From Betaproteobacteria bacterium (GTDB lineage: Bacteria > Pseudomonadota > Gammaproteobacteria > Burkholderiales > SG8-39), in NCBI GenBank assembly GCA_004297625.1, contig SCTY01000026.1, positions 1 to 64,000 on the forward strand: 64,000 nucleotides of DNA, read 5' to 3'. Both the position numbers and the translations under genes were made by a program. Numbering within the stretch: the stretch's first letter is position 1; each line of letters opens with the position of its first letter. This document shows positions 9,390-17,235 of the stretch, one piece after another. The notes under the pieces are model-generated. The model made no database searches and was not told where the DNA came from. It saw only the letters and a program-made list of their open reading frames with translations.

Positions 9390-10829
9390 ATGTTCCGCAG
9401 CACGAAGATCGTCGCCACCCTCGGGCCGGCTTCCAGCGACCCGGCAATCCTCGAGCGCATGGTGCGCGCGGGGGTCGACGTGGTCCGGCTCAATTTCTCC
9501 CACGGCACGGCCGAGGACCATCTCGCGCGCGCGGCCCTCGTGAAGGAGATGGCGAAGAAGTGCCAGCGCACGGTCGCCATCATGTGCGACCTGCAGGGGC
9601 CGAAGATCCGCGTCGGCAAGTTCAAGGAAGGCAAGATCACGCTGGAGAAGGGCAAGCGCTTCATCCTGGACGCGGCCTGCGAGCTCGGCAACGACGAGCG
9701 CGTGGGCCTGGACTACAAGGAGCTGCCGCGCGACGTGGAGCCCGGCGCCGTGCTGCTGCTCGATGACGGCAAGATCGTCCTCGAAGTGGTCGATGTGCGC
9801 GGCGACGAGGTGCACACGCTGGTGCGGCACGGCGGCGTGCTCTCGAACAACAAGGGCATCAACCGCCAGGGCGGCGGGCTTACCGCGCCGGCGCTCACCG
9901 CGAAGGACATGGAGGACATCAAGACCTCGGCGCAGATCCAGGCCGACTATCTCGCGGTGTCCTTTCCGAAGACCGGCGCGGACATGTACATGGCACGCGA
10001 GCTCATGCGCGCGGCCGGCGGCAAGGCTTTCCTGATCGCCAAGATCGAGCGCGCGGAGGCCGTGGGGCAGAGCGCGCTCCTCGACATCATGCGCGGCTCC
10101 GACGGCATCATGGTGGCGCGCGGCGATCTCGCGGTGGAGGTGGGCGACGCCTCGGTGCCCGCGCTGCAGAAGAAGATGATTCGCCTGGGGCGCGAGCAGA
10201 ACAAGCTCACCATCACCGCCACCCAGATGATGGAGTCGATGGTGACGAGCCCGGTGCCGACGCGCGCCGAGGTCTCCGACGTCGCGAACGCGGTGCTCGA
10301 CGGTACCGATGCGGTGATGCTCTCGGCGGAGACGGCGAGCGGCAAGTACCCGGTCGAGGTCATCGAGGCCATGGATCGCATCTGCATCGAGGCCGAACAG
10401 ACCCAGCCGCTCAACCTCGAGCAGGACTTCCTGAGCCGCGTGTTCACGCGCGTCGACCAGTCGATCGCCATGGCGGCGCTTTTCACCGCCTACCACCTCA
10501 AGGTGAAATGCATCGCCTCGCTCACCGAATCGGGCTCCACGGCTCTGTGGATGAGCCGGCTCAACTGCGGCGTGCCGATCTACGCGCTCACCTCGCAGAC
10601 CTCGACGCGCTACCGCTGCGCGCTTTTGCGCGACGTATTCCCGCTCATGGTGAAGTACATCGGCCATGACCGCGAGGAGCTGATGCGCGAAGCCGAGGAC
10701 ACCCTGGTGCGCAACGGCGTCGTCAAGGAAGGCGACCTCATCGTGCTCACCTTCGGCGAGCCGATCGGCAAGCCCGGCGGCACCAACACCATGAAGATCG
10801 TCAAGATCGGAGAGCACCTTAGGCCGTAG
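9390..10829 (+). CDS. pyk: Pyruvate kinase
   Basis: 479 residues, typical. It begins MFRSTKIVATLGPASS as in the family, carries the active-site segment FLIAKIERAEAV with the catalytic Lys, the metal-binding RGDLAVEVG, and ITATQMMESM. The C-terminal allosteric domain is complete. It makes pyruvate and ATP from phosphoenolpyruvate. The ATG at 9390 is preferred to a GTG at 9378 because it matches the family's N-terminus. In other betaproteobacteria pyk is commonly followed by fba; here fba lies 31 kb away. Confidence 0.95.
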   Translation: MFRSTKIVATLGPASSDPAILERMVRAGVDVVRLNFSHGTAEDHLARAALVKEMAKKCQRTVAIMCDLQGPKIRVGKFKEGKITLEKGKRFILDAACELGNDERVGLDYKELPRDVEPGAVLLLDDGKIVLEVVDVRGDEVHTLVRHGGVLSNNKGINRQGGGLTAPALTAKDMEDIKTSAQIQADYLAVSFPKTGADMYMARELMRAAGGKAFLIAKIERAEAVGQSALLDIMRGSDGIMVARGDLAVEVGDASVPALQKKMIRLGREQNKLTITATQMMESMVTSPVPTRAEVSDVANAVLDGTDAVMLSAETASGKYPVEVIEAMDRICIEAEQTQPLNLEQDFLSRVFTRVDQSIAMAALFTAYHLKVKCIASLTESGSTALWMSRLNCGVPIYALTSQTSTRYRCALLRDVFPLMVKYIGHDREELMREAEDTLVRNGVVKEGDLIVLTFGEPIGKPGGTNTMKIVKIGEHLRP

Positions 10830-10837
10830 GAGGAGCG

Positions 10838-11245
10838 ATGAAGCCGTCGGAGCTGGCATCGAGATTTGTCGACGTGCAAAGCATGCCGTGGGAGAAGACG
10901 CGCTATCCGGGGGTCGAGCAAAAGACGCTCTTCCTCGAGAAGGAAACGGGACTTCTCACCGCGCTCATGCGCATGGCGCCGGGCGCGCGGCTGCCGGACC
11001 ACGAGCACGTGAAGATCGAGCAGACGTACGTATTGGAAGGCGAATTGCATTGCGGCGAGGGTATTTGCAAAGCGGGTCAATTCGTGTGGCGCCCGGCGGG
11101 CAGCCGCCACGAGGCCTGGGCCGGACCGCAGGGCGGCTTGATGCTCGCGATCTTCCAGGCGCCGAACAAGTTCTTCCAGGCCGACGGCCGCGTCACCGAC
11201 TTCCTCGGCCGCGACTGGAACGAAACCTGGAGATCAAAGACCTAG
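10838..11245 (+). CDS. Cupin-domain protein (ChrR-like)
   Basis: 135 residues forming a single small beta-barrel. The metal-binding cupin motif 1 is recognisable (PDHEHVKIEQTYVLEGEL: two His and a Glu) and motif 2 is partial (PAGSRHEAW, one His). Such proteins range from dioxygenases and isomerases to ChrR-like metal-binding regulators; the substrate cannot be told. An AGGAG Shine-Dalgarno precedes the ATG. It follows pyk by 8 bases and is probably in the same transcript. Its 3' end overlaps the convergent metE-like gene by 12 bases. Confidence 0.7.
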   Translation: MKPSELASRFVDVQSMPWEKTRYPGVEQKTLFLEKETGLLTALMRMAPGARLPDHEHVKIEQTYVLEGELHCGEGICKAGQFVWRPAGSRHEAWAGPQGGLMLAIFQAPNKFFQADGRVTDFLGRDWNETWRSKT

Positions 11246-12244
11246 GTACAGGTCGCGCCCGGCGACGAGCGCCCGGATCTTGCCGTCCGCGATGCTGCGC
11301 TTGAGCATCCAGAAGCCGCAATCGGGATGGATGTAGCGGATTCTTTCTTTACCAAGGATTTTTTCCGCTCTTTCGATCGCGCGCGCGATCTCGGAGGCGC
11401 TCTCGACCTCCGTGCGCTTGATGTCGACCACGCCGAGGCCGAAGCCGATGCGACGGTCGAGCTCCTTGAACACCGCGAGCTCCGCCGCGGGCCGGTGCGC
11501 CGTCTCCATCACCACGTGGTCGACCTTCAGGGCGTTGAGATAGCCGAGAAGCTTCTCCCAGCTGCCTTTCTGGATCGACTGGCCGCCGTAGTTGCCGAAG
11601 CACAGGTGCACCGCGGCGCGCGCGCGCTTCGGCACCGCCTTCAGCACCTTGTTGATCGCCGCCGCCGCCCATTTCCATTCGTCCGGGTGGCCCGGAAGGT
11701 TGGCCTCGTCGAGCTGCACTACATCGGCATCGAGATGGCGCACTTGCTCGGCGAGCACTTCGGCGACGGCATGCGCGAGCTTCTCCGGGTTGCGGTAGTA
11801 CCGGTCGTGCACCGTCTTCGCGAGCATGTGCGGCCCGGTGACCGTGAACTTGAGCGGGCGGCCGGTGAGCGCTTTGGCGCGCGCGCACGGAACCGCGAGG
11901 TTCAGCGTGCCGGAGCCGATCGGCCCCTCGATCACGCCGGGCGGCCGGGTGCGGAAGCGCATGCCGCTCTCTCGCGAGTACGCCACCCAATCCGAGAAGC
12001 CGATTTCCCTGCGCACGCCCGACATCGGGCACACGAAGTACTCGATCATGCCGTTGGTCTCGGGATGGTTGAGGTCGAAGCGGTAGAGCTCGCCGTCGCA
12101 CACGAGATCGATGCCCGCGCGCTCCTGCGTGTGCAGCACGACGCGCGTCGCGTCGACGAGCGCCTGCTCGGAGGGCGCGGCGGCGAGCCATTCGGGAACC
12201 GGGTAAGAGCCGACGACGGTGGTCTGGATGCGCGGGGCTTTCAT
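11234..12244 (-). CDS. Core MetE-like cobalamin-independent methyltransferase (C-terminal-domain type)
   Basis: 336 residues, matching only the C-terminal catalytic half of MetE (full MetE is about 750). Zinc ligands can be placed: His and Cys in VHLCFGNYG, Glu in METAH, and Cys in HPDCGF near the C-terminus. It starts with the family's TTVVGSYPVP. Short core-MetE proteins transfer methyl groups to homocysteine from donors other than polyglutamyl-folate, or act in uncharacterised methyl transfers. The ATG at 12242-12244 is chosen; TATAAT lies 8 bases upstream and there is no Shine-Dalgarno. It is divergent from an SDR-family gene. Confidence 0.8.
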   Translation of the reverse strand: MKAPRIQTTVVGSYPVPEWLAAAPSEQALVDATRVVLHTQERAGIDLVCDGELYRFDLNHPETNGMIEYFVCPMSGVRREIGFSDWVAYSRESGMRFRTRPPGVIEGPIGSGTLNLAVPCARAKALTGRPLKFTVTGPHMLAKTVHDRYYRNPEKLAHAVAEVLAEQVRHLDADVVQLDEANLPGHPDEWKWAAAAINKVLKAVPKRARAAVHLCFGNYGGQSIQKGSWEKLLGYLNALKVDHVVMETAHRPAAELAVFKELDRRIGFGLGVVDIKRTEVESASEIARAIERAEKILGKERIRYIHPDCGFWMLKRSIADGKIRALVAGRDLYLGL

Positions 12245-12252
12245 GGTCAACG

Positions 12253-12260
12253 ATTATAAT
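12253..12260. promoter_or_regulatory. Palindromic shared -10 box of the metE-like and SDR genes
   Basis: ATTATAAT is its own reverse complement, so it supplies TATAAT on both strands. Exactly 8 bases separate each TATAAT from each start codon (ATG at 12244 on the minus strand and 12269 on the plus strand). With transcription usually starting 6-8 bases past the -10 box, both messages would be leaderless or nearly so (inference). No -35 match is obvious. Confidence 0.55.
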
Positions 12261-12268
12261 TTCACCGG

Positions 12269-13282
12269 ATGGTTAATTTCCCGGACGTCGCCGCGCTCGA
12301 GGAATTCATGACGCGGCCGACGCCGCAGCTCGAAGCCGACCTCGCGCGCGCCGATGGCGACATCCTGATCCTCGGGGTCGGCGGCAAGATGGGCCCGACG
12401 CTAGCGCGCATGGCGAAGCGCGCCGCGCCCGCAAAGCGTGTAATCGGAGTGGCCAGATTTTCGGAGGTTAATCTAAGAGAGAAGTTGGAGAGCTGGGGCG
12501 TCGAGTGCGTGGCGTGCGATCTGCTCGATCGCGCCGCGCTCGAGCGCCTGCCGCGCCCGAAGAACGTCGTCTTCATGGCCGGGCACAAGTTCGGCGCCGC
12601 AGCCGACCCTTCCTTCACCTGGGCGATGAACGTGGCGGTGCCGTTCATGGCGGCGGAAACTTTCCGCCAAGCGCGCATCGTCGCCTTCTCGACTGCTTGC
12701 GTGTACCCGTTCGTCGAGGTCGGCGGCGCCGGCGCGCCGGAAGATCTCGCCACCGTGCCGCCCTCCGGCGACTACGCGAATTCGTGCGCCGGCCGGGAGC
12801 AGATGTTCATCTACGGCTCGCGCCGCTACGGCACGCCAGGGCGGCTGGCGCGCCTGTCCTACGCCATCGACATGCGCTACGGCGTGCTGCACGACGTGGC
12901 GCAATGCGTGCTTGCCGGCAAGCCCGTGGAGCTCGGCATGGGCTACGTCAACGTGATCTGGCAGGGCGATGCCAACGAGCAGGCGCTGCGGCTGCTCGCG
13001 CATTGCACGCAGCCGACGAGCGGGTTGAACGTCAGCGGCCCGAAGACGAGCGTGCGCTTCCTCGCCGAGGAGTTCGGCAAGCGCTTCAACAGGGAACCGT
13101 CCTTTAAAGGAACTCCCTCTCCTACGGCCTGGTTGATCGACACAACCGCGGCGGCAAGCCTTTTCGGTCCGCCGCGCGTGGCGCTCGCGGCGATGATCGA
13201 CTGGGTCGCCGACTGGGTGCGGCGCGGCCAGCCGAGCCTCGGCAAGCCGACGCACTTCGAAGCGCGGGATGGAAAATACTGA
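12269..13282 (+). CDS. Extended SDR / NAD-dependent epimerase-like protein
   Basis: 337 residues. The N-terminal Rossmann turn reads GVGGKMG, an atypical form of GxxGxxG. A strand ends in FMAGHKFG, and the catalytic region has STACVYPF followed by a Tyr segment (YANSCAG). The usual YxxxK is YxxxC here, so the catalytic Lys is absent from its normal place. The fold assignment is solid; the activity is not. The gene starts a plus-strand run of four genes and overlaps the next by 14 bases. Confidence 0.75.
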   Translation: MVNFPDVAALEEFMTRPTPQLEADLARADGDILILGVGGKMGPTLARMAKRAAPAKRVIGVARFSEVNLREKLESWGVECVACDLLDRAALERLPRPKNVVFMAGHKFGAAADPSFTWAMNVAVPFMAAETFRQARIVAFSTACVYPFVEVGGAGAPEDLATVPPSGDYANSCAGREQMFIYGSRRYGTPGRLARLSYAIDMRYGVLHDVAQCVLAGKPVELGMGYVNVIWQGDANEQALRLLAHCTQPTSGLNVSGPKTSVRFLAEEFGKRFNREPSFKGTPSPTAWLIDTTAAASLFGPPRVALAAMIDWVADWVRRGQPSLGKPTHFEARDGKY

Positions 13283-14102
13283 GCACCGGCTGGGTGCCGA
13301 GCACCTCGCCGGATGTCTCGCGCTTTCCCAATCGGCGAACTGGAACCAGAACGAAGCCGACTGGCGGCTGATGCTTTCCCTCGGCCATGGCTGGGGAATT
13401 TCGCTCGCCGACGGCACGCTCGCCGCTTCGACGCTCGTGCTTCCCTACGGCGGCCGGTTTGCATGGGTGAGCATGGTACTGGTGCTGCCGGAGCAGCGAC
13501 GGCAAGGCTACGCTTCAAGCCTGCTGCGCGTGGCGATCGCGGACCTGCAAAGCAAGAAGCTTCTCCCCCTCCTCGACGCGACGCCGGCCGGCCGCGAGGT
13601 GTATCGGCACGAGGGGTTCCAGGACCGGTGGGCATTTTCCCGGCTCGCAAGCAAAGGCGTTTCGCCTTCACCTGCCGGTGGCGGCGTGCGGCCGCTGGAG
13701 GAAGACGACTGGCGCTGGATCCTTGAGCTCGATCGCGCCGCGTTCGGCGCGAGCCGCGAGCGCCTGCTGCGTGCGCTCGCGAAACGTATTCCGGCGGCGG
13801 CGCTGGTTTCCGAGGAGAAGAAAGGGTTCGTGCTTGGACGTGAGGGGCGCGAAGCACGGCAAGTCGGACCCGTTGTCGCCTCAGACGAGCAGACGGCCAT
13901 GGCGCTGCTGTCGCACGCGCTAAGCGCCATCGAGCCGCCGGTGTACGTCGACGTGGCCGGCCACGCGCCCGCGCTGCGCGAATGGCTCGAAGGGTGCGGC
14001 TTCTGGTTCCAGCGGCCGTTCACCCGCATGGTGCGCGGCGACGAGCCGGCGCCCGGGGAAGAGCGGCTCGTCTATTGCGTCGCCGGCCCCGAGCTCGGCT
14101 GA
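13269..14102 (+). CDS. Double-domain GNAT acetyltransferase
   Basis: 277 residues. The N-terminal half is a GNAT domain with acetyl-CoA loop PEQRRQGYASSLL (about 75-88). The second half (from about residue 140) looks like the YitH-type GNAT module (LDRAAFGASRERLLRAL). An Ala/Gly/Pro/Ser linker (SKGVSPSPAGGG) at 13653-13688 joins them and is encoded by a stretch containing a small hairpin (AAGGCG-TTT-CGCCTT). Substrate unknown. The start overlaps the SDR gene by 14 bases, so translation is probably coupled. Confidence 0.75.
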   Translation: MENTEHRLGAEHLAGCLALSQSANWNQNEADWRLMLSLGHGWGISLADGTLAASTLVLPYGGRFAWVSMVLVLPEQRRQGYASSLLRVAIADLQSKKLLPLLDATPAGREVYRHEGFQDRWAFSRLASKGVSPSPAGGGVRPLEEDDWRWILELDRAAFGASRERLLRALAKRIPAAALVSEEKKGFVLGREGREARQVGPVVASDEQTAMALLSHALSAIEPPVYVDVAGHAPALREWLEGCGFWFQRPFTRMVRGDEPAPGEERLVYCVAGPELG

Positions 14103-14122
14103 ATTGACTGGAGGTTTTCGCG

Positions 14123-15691
14123 ATGTCCTACGATTTCATCGTCATCGGCGCCGGCCACAACGGCCTCGCCTGCGCCGGGTATCTCGCCAAGGCGGGCGCC
14201 AAAGTGCTCGTCGTCGAGCGCGACAGGCGCGTCGGCGGCAGCTGCCACACGGCCGAAGCCACGCTGCCAGGCTTCAAGCACAACATCTGCTCGATGGTCC
14301 ACACGCATATCCCGCTCAGCCCGGTGTACCGCGACCTGGAGCTCGAGCGCCATGGCGTCAAATACGTGTATCCGGACTACCTGCGCGGCACGATCTTCCC
14401 GGACCACAAGGCCATCGTGATGTACCGGGAGACCGGGCGAATGGCGGCCGAGCTCGCCAGGTTCTCCGCGCGGGACGCGAAGACCTTCACGCAGCTCGTG
14501 GAGGACTACGGCGAATTCATCGACTCGACTTACCTGCCGCTCATGTATTCGCCGCCCTTGCCGCCTTCGCTGCAGACGGCCGAGCTGGAGAAGTCCGAGG
14601 AGGGGCGGGCTCTCATGCAGTGGCAGGCGAGCACGCCGGTGCAGTTGCTGAACGAGCTCTTCGAAAGCGAGGAGGTGAAGGTGCACTTCCTCGCGCGCAT
14701 GACGGTGCTCGGGTTTGCGCCCGATGCCTTCGGGCAGGGCTGGATCTGCCTTTTCCGGATACTCAAGGCCGAGGCGCCGATCTGCGTCGGCGGCTCGCAG
14801 CAGCTCGCCGAGGGCCTTAGGCGCGTGGTGGAAGGAAGCGGCGGCGTGGTGAAGACCGCAGTGGAAGTCAAACGCGTGGTCCTTGAGGGCAACAAGGCGG
14901 CCGGGATCGAGCTGGGGGACGGCACCCGGATCGACGCCGCCAAAGCGGTGATCACCAACGTCGAGCCGAAGAAGAGCTTCCTCAAGATGGTGGGCGAGGA
15001 GCACCTGCCGTCTTCCTTTGCCACGCGGGTGAAGAACTACCACTCGCGCGGGCGTTCGCTCTTCTGCCTGCACCTTGCGCTCTCCGAGCCGCCGCAATAC
15101 CGCGCTGCCGCCTACAACCCGCACGTCAACCGGGCGTTCAGCCAGGAAATGTTCTGCGGCTCGGTCGCCGACCAGGTGCAGGCGTACCAGGAGATCGCGG
15201 CCGGCAAGCCGCCCCGCAGGGAGATGCTGCAGATCACCGTACCGACGCTCTTCGATCCCTCGCAGGCGCCCGCGGGCAGGCACACGGTGCTGGTCTGGCA
15301 GTACGCGCCGTACGAGGTGGCGCCGGACGGTCCCGCAGGTTGGAAGAAGGTACGTGACGAATACGCCGCGCACTGCGTGGACCTGTGGCGCTCGTACGCG
15401 CCGAACATGACGCAGGACAAGATCCTCGGCGCGACGATCCAGGATCCCACCGACACGGTGCGGCGCAACGACAACATGGTGAACGGCGTCGACGTGGTGG
15501 GCGACATGACGCCCGACCAGATGGGCTATTTCAGGCCCTTTGCCGGCTGGTCGAACTACCGCAGCCCGATCGAAGGCCTTTATATGTGCGGCGGATATTG
15601 CCATCCCGGCGGCGGAGTGCATGCCGGAGCGGGACATAACGCGGCCGGCGTGATTGCCGAAGATTACAAGCTGAAGAAGTGGTGGGACTGA
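14123..15691 (+). CDS. FAD-dependent oxidoreductase, phytoene-desaturase/PYROXD2-like
   Basis: 522 residues with an N-terminal dinucleotide fold (VIGAGHNGLACAGYLAKAG, then the acidic VVER), a second motif GGSCHT, and a C-terminal FAD closure around MCGGYCHPGGGVHAGAGHNAA. This architecture is shared by carotenoid desaturases and the PYROXD2-like oxidoreductases of heterotrophic bacteria; no carotenoid genes are nearby, so a carotenoid role is unlikely. A GGAGG Shine-Dalgarno lies before the ATG. It is probably co-transcribed with the upstream acetyltransferase and the downstream CoxG-like gene, whose start overlaps its stop. Confidence 0.85.
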   Translation: MSYDFIVIGAGHNGLACAGYLAKAGAKVLVVERDRRVGGSCHTAEATLPGFKHNICSMVHTHIPLSPVYRDLELERHGVKYVYPDYLRGTIFPDHKAIVMYRETGRMAAELARFSARDAKTFTQLVEDYGEFIDSTYLPLMYSPPLPPSLQTAELEKSEEGRALMQWQASTPVQLLNELFESEEVKVHFLARMTVLGFAPDAFGQGWICLFRILKAEAPICVGGSQQLAEGLRRVVEGSGGVVKTAVEVKRVVLEGNKAAGIELGDGTRIDAAKAVITNVEPKKSFLKMVGEEHLPSSFATRVKNYHSRGRSLFCLHLALSEPPQYRAAAYNPHVNRAFSQEMFCGSVADQVQAYQEIAAGKPPRREMLQITVPTLFDPSQAPAGRHTVLVWQYAPYEVAPDGPAGWKKVRDEYAAHCVDLWRSYAPNMTQDKILGATIQDPTDTVRRNDNMVNGVDVVGDMTPDQMGYFRPFAGWSNYRSPIEGLYMCGGYCHPGGGVHAGAGHNAAGVIAEDYKLKKWWD

Positions 15692-16200
15692 TGCCTCGGC
15701 GCGAGGCCAGGTTCACCGTCAACGCGCCGCCGCAGGATCTGTGGCGCTTCCTTCGCGACTTCCGGTCGCTGTGCAGCTGCATCCCGGGAGTCGAGCGCAT
15801 CAACGTCGTCGATGATCGCAACGCGGAGCTGACGGTAAAGGAGAAAGTCGGCGTCATTCCCCTGATCCTGACGTTGAAGGCGCAAATCGAGTCGGAGGAG
15901 CCGCCGCGCCGGCTGCATGCCGTCGCCAGCGCCGAGCATCTCACGATGGCCATCGACGTGGAGCTGGAAAAATCGGGGGCGGGTACCGAATTGCACAGCG
16001 TGTTCGACGTGACGGGCACCGGGCAGCTCAAGGCCCTCGTCGATCGGCTGTTCGAAAAGCGCGCAACCGAGCGCACCGCGCAGTTCGCCGAATGCCTGGA
16101 GAAACGCTTCAGCGGAGCCGCCGTTCCATCCCCCCGGGAGAAGAGGGGATGGATAAGGCGCTTGTGGCGGCGGCTGCTGGGGCTGTTCAGTCGGCCTTGA
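15691..16200 (+). CDS. CoxG-like SRPBCC protein
   Basis: 169 residues. About the first 145 form an SRPBCC/CoxG ligand-binding fold (ARFTVNAPPQDLWRFLRDF, CIPGVERI), as in subunit G of carbon monoxide dehydrogenase, which helps anchor or mature the enzyme. The C-terminus adds a basic amphipathic tail (RRLWRRLLGLFSRP) that could touch the membrane. The ATG overlaps the stop of the upstream oxidoreductase (TGATG), and the pair may work together. No CO dehydrogenase genes are in the window. The last 14 bases overlap a convergent gene. Confidence 0.75.
   Translation: MPRREARFTVNAPPQDLWRFLRDFRSLCSCIPGVERINVVDDRNAELTVKEKVGVIPLILTLKAQIESEEPPRRLHAVASAEHLTMAIDVELEKSGAGTELHSVFDVTGTGQLKALVDRLFEKRATERTAQFAECLEKRFSGAAVPSPREKRGWIRRLWRRLLGLFSRP
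16125..16153. repeat. Perfect inverted repeat inside the 3' end of the CoxG-like gene
   Basis: TCCATCCCC and GGGGATGGA form a 9-bp stem with an 11-base loop. It is 48 bases before the CoxG-like stop on the plus strand and 34 bases past the stop of the convergent substrate-binding protein on the minus strand. No T-run follows on either strand, so it is not a classical terminator; it might stabilise 3' ends. Confidence 0.45.
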
Positions 16201-17179
16201 CGGGCTTCATCTTGATCGACTTGTCGAGGAACGCGTTCGTGTACGTGCTCTTCACGTCGAACGGTTTGTCGATCCCGATGTAGTCGCGCACCAGCGCATA
16301 GTCGGCCTGCATGCGCTTGTCGTCGTGCCAGCCGAGCGCCACGCTCTGCGAGATCTTGTCGCTCATCAGCACTTCGACGAGCTGCCAGTTGACGAGCTCG
16401 TTGTCGAAGCTCAACGCGCCGTTGGCGTCGATGAGCGCCTGCACGCAGGGCTTCGGCTGCTTCACGCACTCGGCGAATGCGCGCTGCGTCACCTTCACGA
16501 ACTTGGCGACCAGCGGCCGGTTCTTCTTGAGATATTCCGCGTTGACGATCACCGAGTTGCCGTACGGGTTGAGGCCGACCTCGCGCCAGGCGAGGAAGCC
16601 CATGTCGGCGCCGAGCTCGCGCTTGAAGATGTGGTGGATGTTGTAGAACGAGGTGGTGATGTCGATGGTGTGCGCCTTCAGCGCCGCGAGCTTCGCGTTC
16701 GCGTCGATGTTCACCCAGGTGACCGACTTGGGATCGATGCCGTTCGCCTTGGCGAGCGCGGGCCACATGGTGCGCGCGCCGTCGGCGGCGGGATTGCCGA
16801 TCTTCTTGCCGGGGAAATCCTTGATGCCCTTGATGCCCGAGCTCTTCAGCCAGTACATCCCCTGCGGCGAGTTGGCATAGACGTTGAACACCGCGACCGA
16901 GTCGGCGCCCTTGCCCCTGGCGACGAGCACGCCGCCCATATCGGCGAGGCCGACCGGGTTCGCGCCCGCGCCGACCTTCTGCGTGGCGAGCGCCGAGCCC
17001 TTGCCCGGCTCGAGATTGAGATCGATGCCCTCCTTCTGGTACCAGCCGAGCTTCTTCGCGTAGTAGTACGGCGCATGGTCGCCGCCCGGCACCCAGTTCA
17101 GTATGAAGTCGAGTCTCTGCTGTGCTGCCGCCGGAAGCGCGACGAATGCGGCGGCCGTGGCGATCAAGAACCTGCGCAT
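16187..17179 (-). CDS. ABC transporter substrate-binding protein, NMT1/THI5-like
   Basis: 330 residues. It has a cleavable signal peptide (MRRFLIATAAAFVALPAAAQ) and the NMT1/SsuA-type two-lobed domain, recognised by LDFILNWVPGGDHAPYYYAKKLGWYQKEGIDL. Members bind thiamin precursors, aliphatic sulfonates, taurine, pyrimidine precursors or riboflavin. It is divergent from the operon carrying the matching permease and ATPase (18270-19773), so it is that importer's periplasmic receptor. The start at 17179 has an AAGGAGG Shine-Dalgarno; an upstream in-frame start would put the signal peptide 12 residues inside. Confidence 0.88.
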   Translation of the reverse strand: MRRFLIATAAAFVALPAAAQQRLDFILNWVPGGDHAPYYYAKKLGWYQKEGIDLNLEPGKGSALATQKVGAGANPVGLADMGGVLVARGKGADSVAVFNVYANSPQGMYWLKSSGIKGIKDFPGKKIGNPAADGARTMWPALAKANGIDPKSVTWVNIDANAKLAALKAHTIDITTSFYNIHHIFKRELGADMGFLAWREVGLNPYGNSVIVNAEYLKKNRPLVAKFVKVTQRAFAECVKQPKPCVQALIDANGALSFDNELVNWQLVEVLMSDKISQSVALGWHDDKRMQADYALVRDYIGIDKPFDVKSTYTNAFLDKSIKMKPVKAD

Positions 17180-17203
17180 GGAGCCTCCTTGTAGTCGGAA
17201 TGG

Positions 17204-17233
17204 CGATGGTACCATCGTGTAACTGAACGGTTA
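17204..17233. promoter_or_regulatory. Candidate operator region between the divergent transporter and catabolic genes
   Basis: CGATGGTACCATCG (17204-17217) is a perfect 14-base palindrome. Immediately after it, TAAC and GTTA (17220-17223 and 17230-17233) form a second, spaced inverted repeat that ends just before the ATG of the DapA-like gene. The operon encodes a TetR regulator at 19770, which would naturally bind such symmetric sites (inference). Confidence 0.45.
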
Positions 17234-17235
17234 AC

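Noticed and set aside
8844..10859. 671-codon open frame on the minus strand across pyk
   Set aside because: Its product is His/Arg/Ala-rich with no recognisable domain, and it mirrors the codons of a clear pyruvate kinase on the plus strand; this is a usual by-product of high GC.
15691..16200. CoxG-like gene as evidence for carbon monoxide oxidation
   Set aside because: No coxMSL or maturation genes are in the window; SRPBCC proteins of this type occur with other oxidoreductases.
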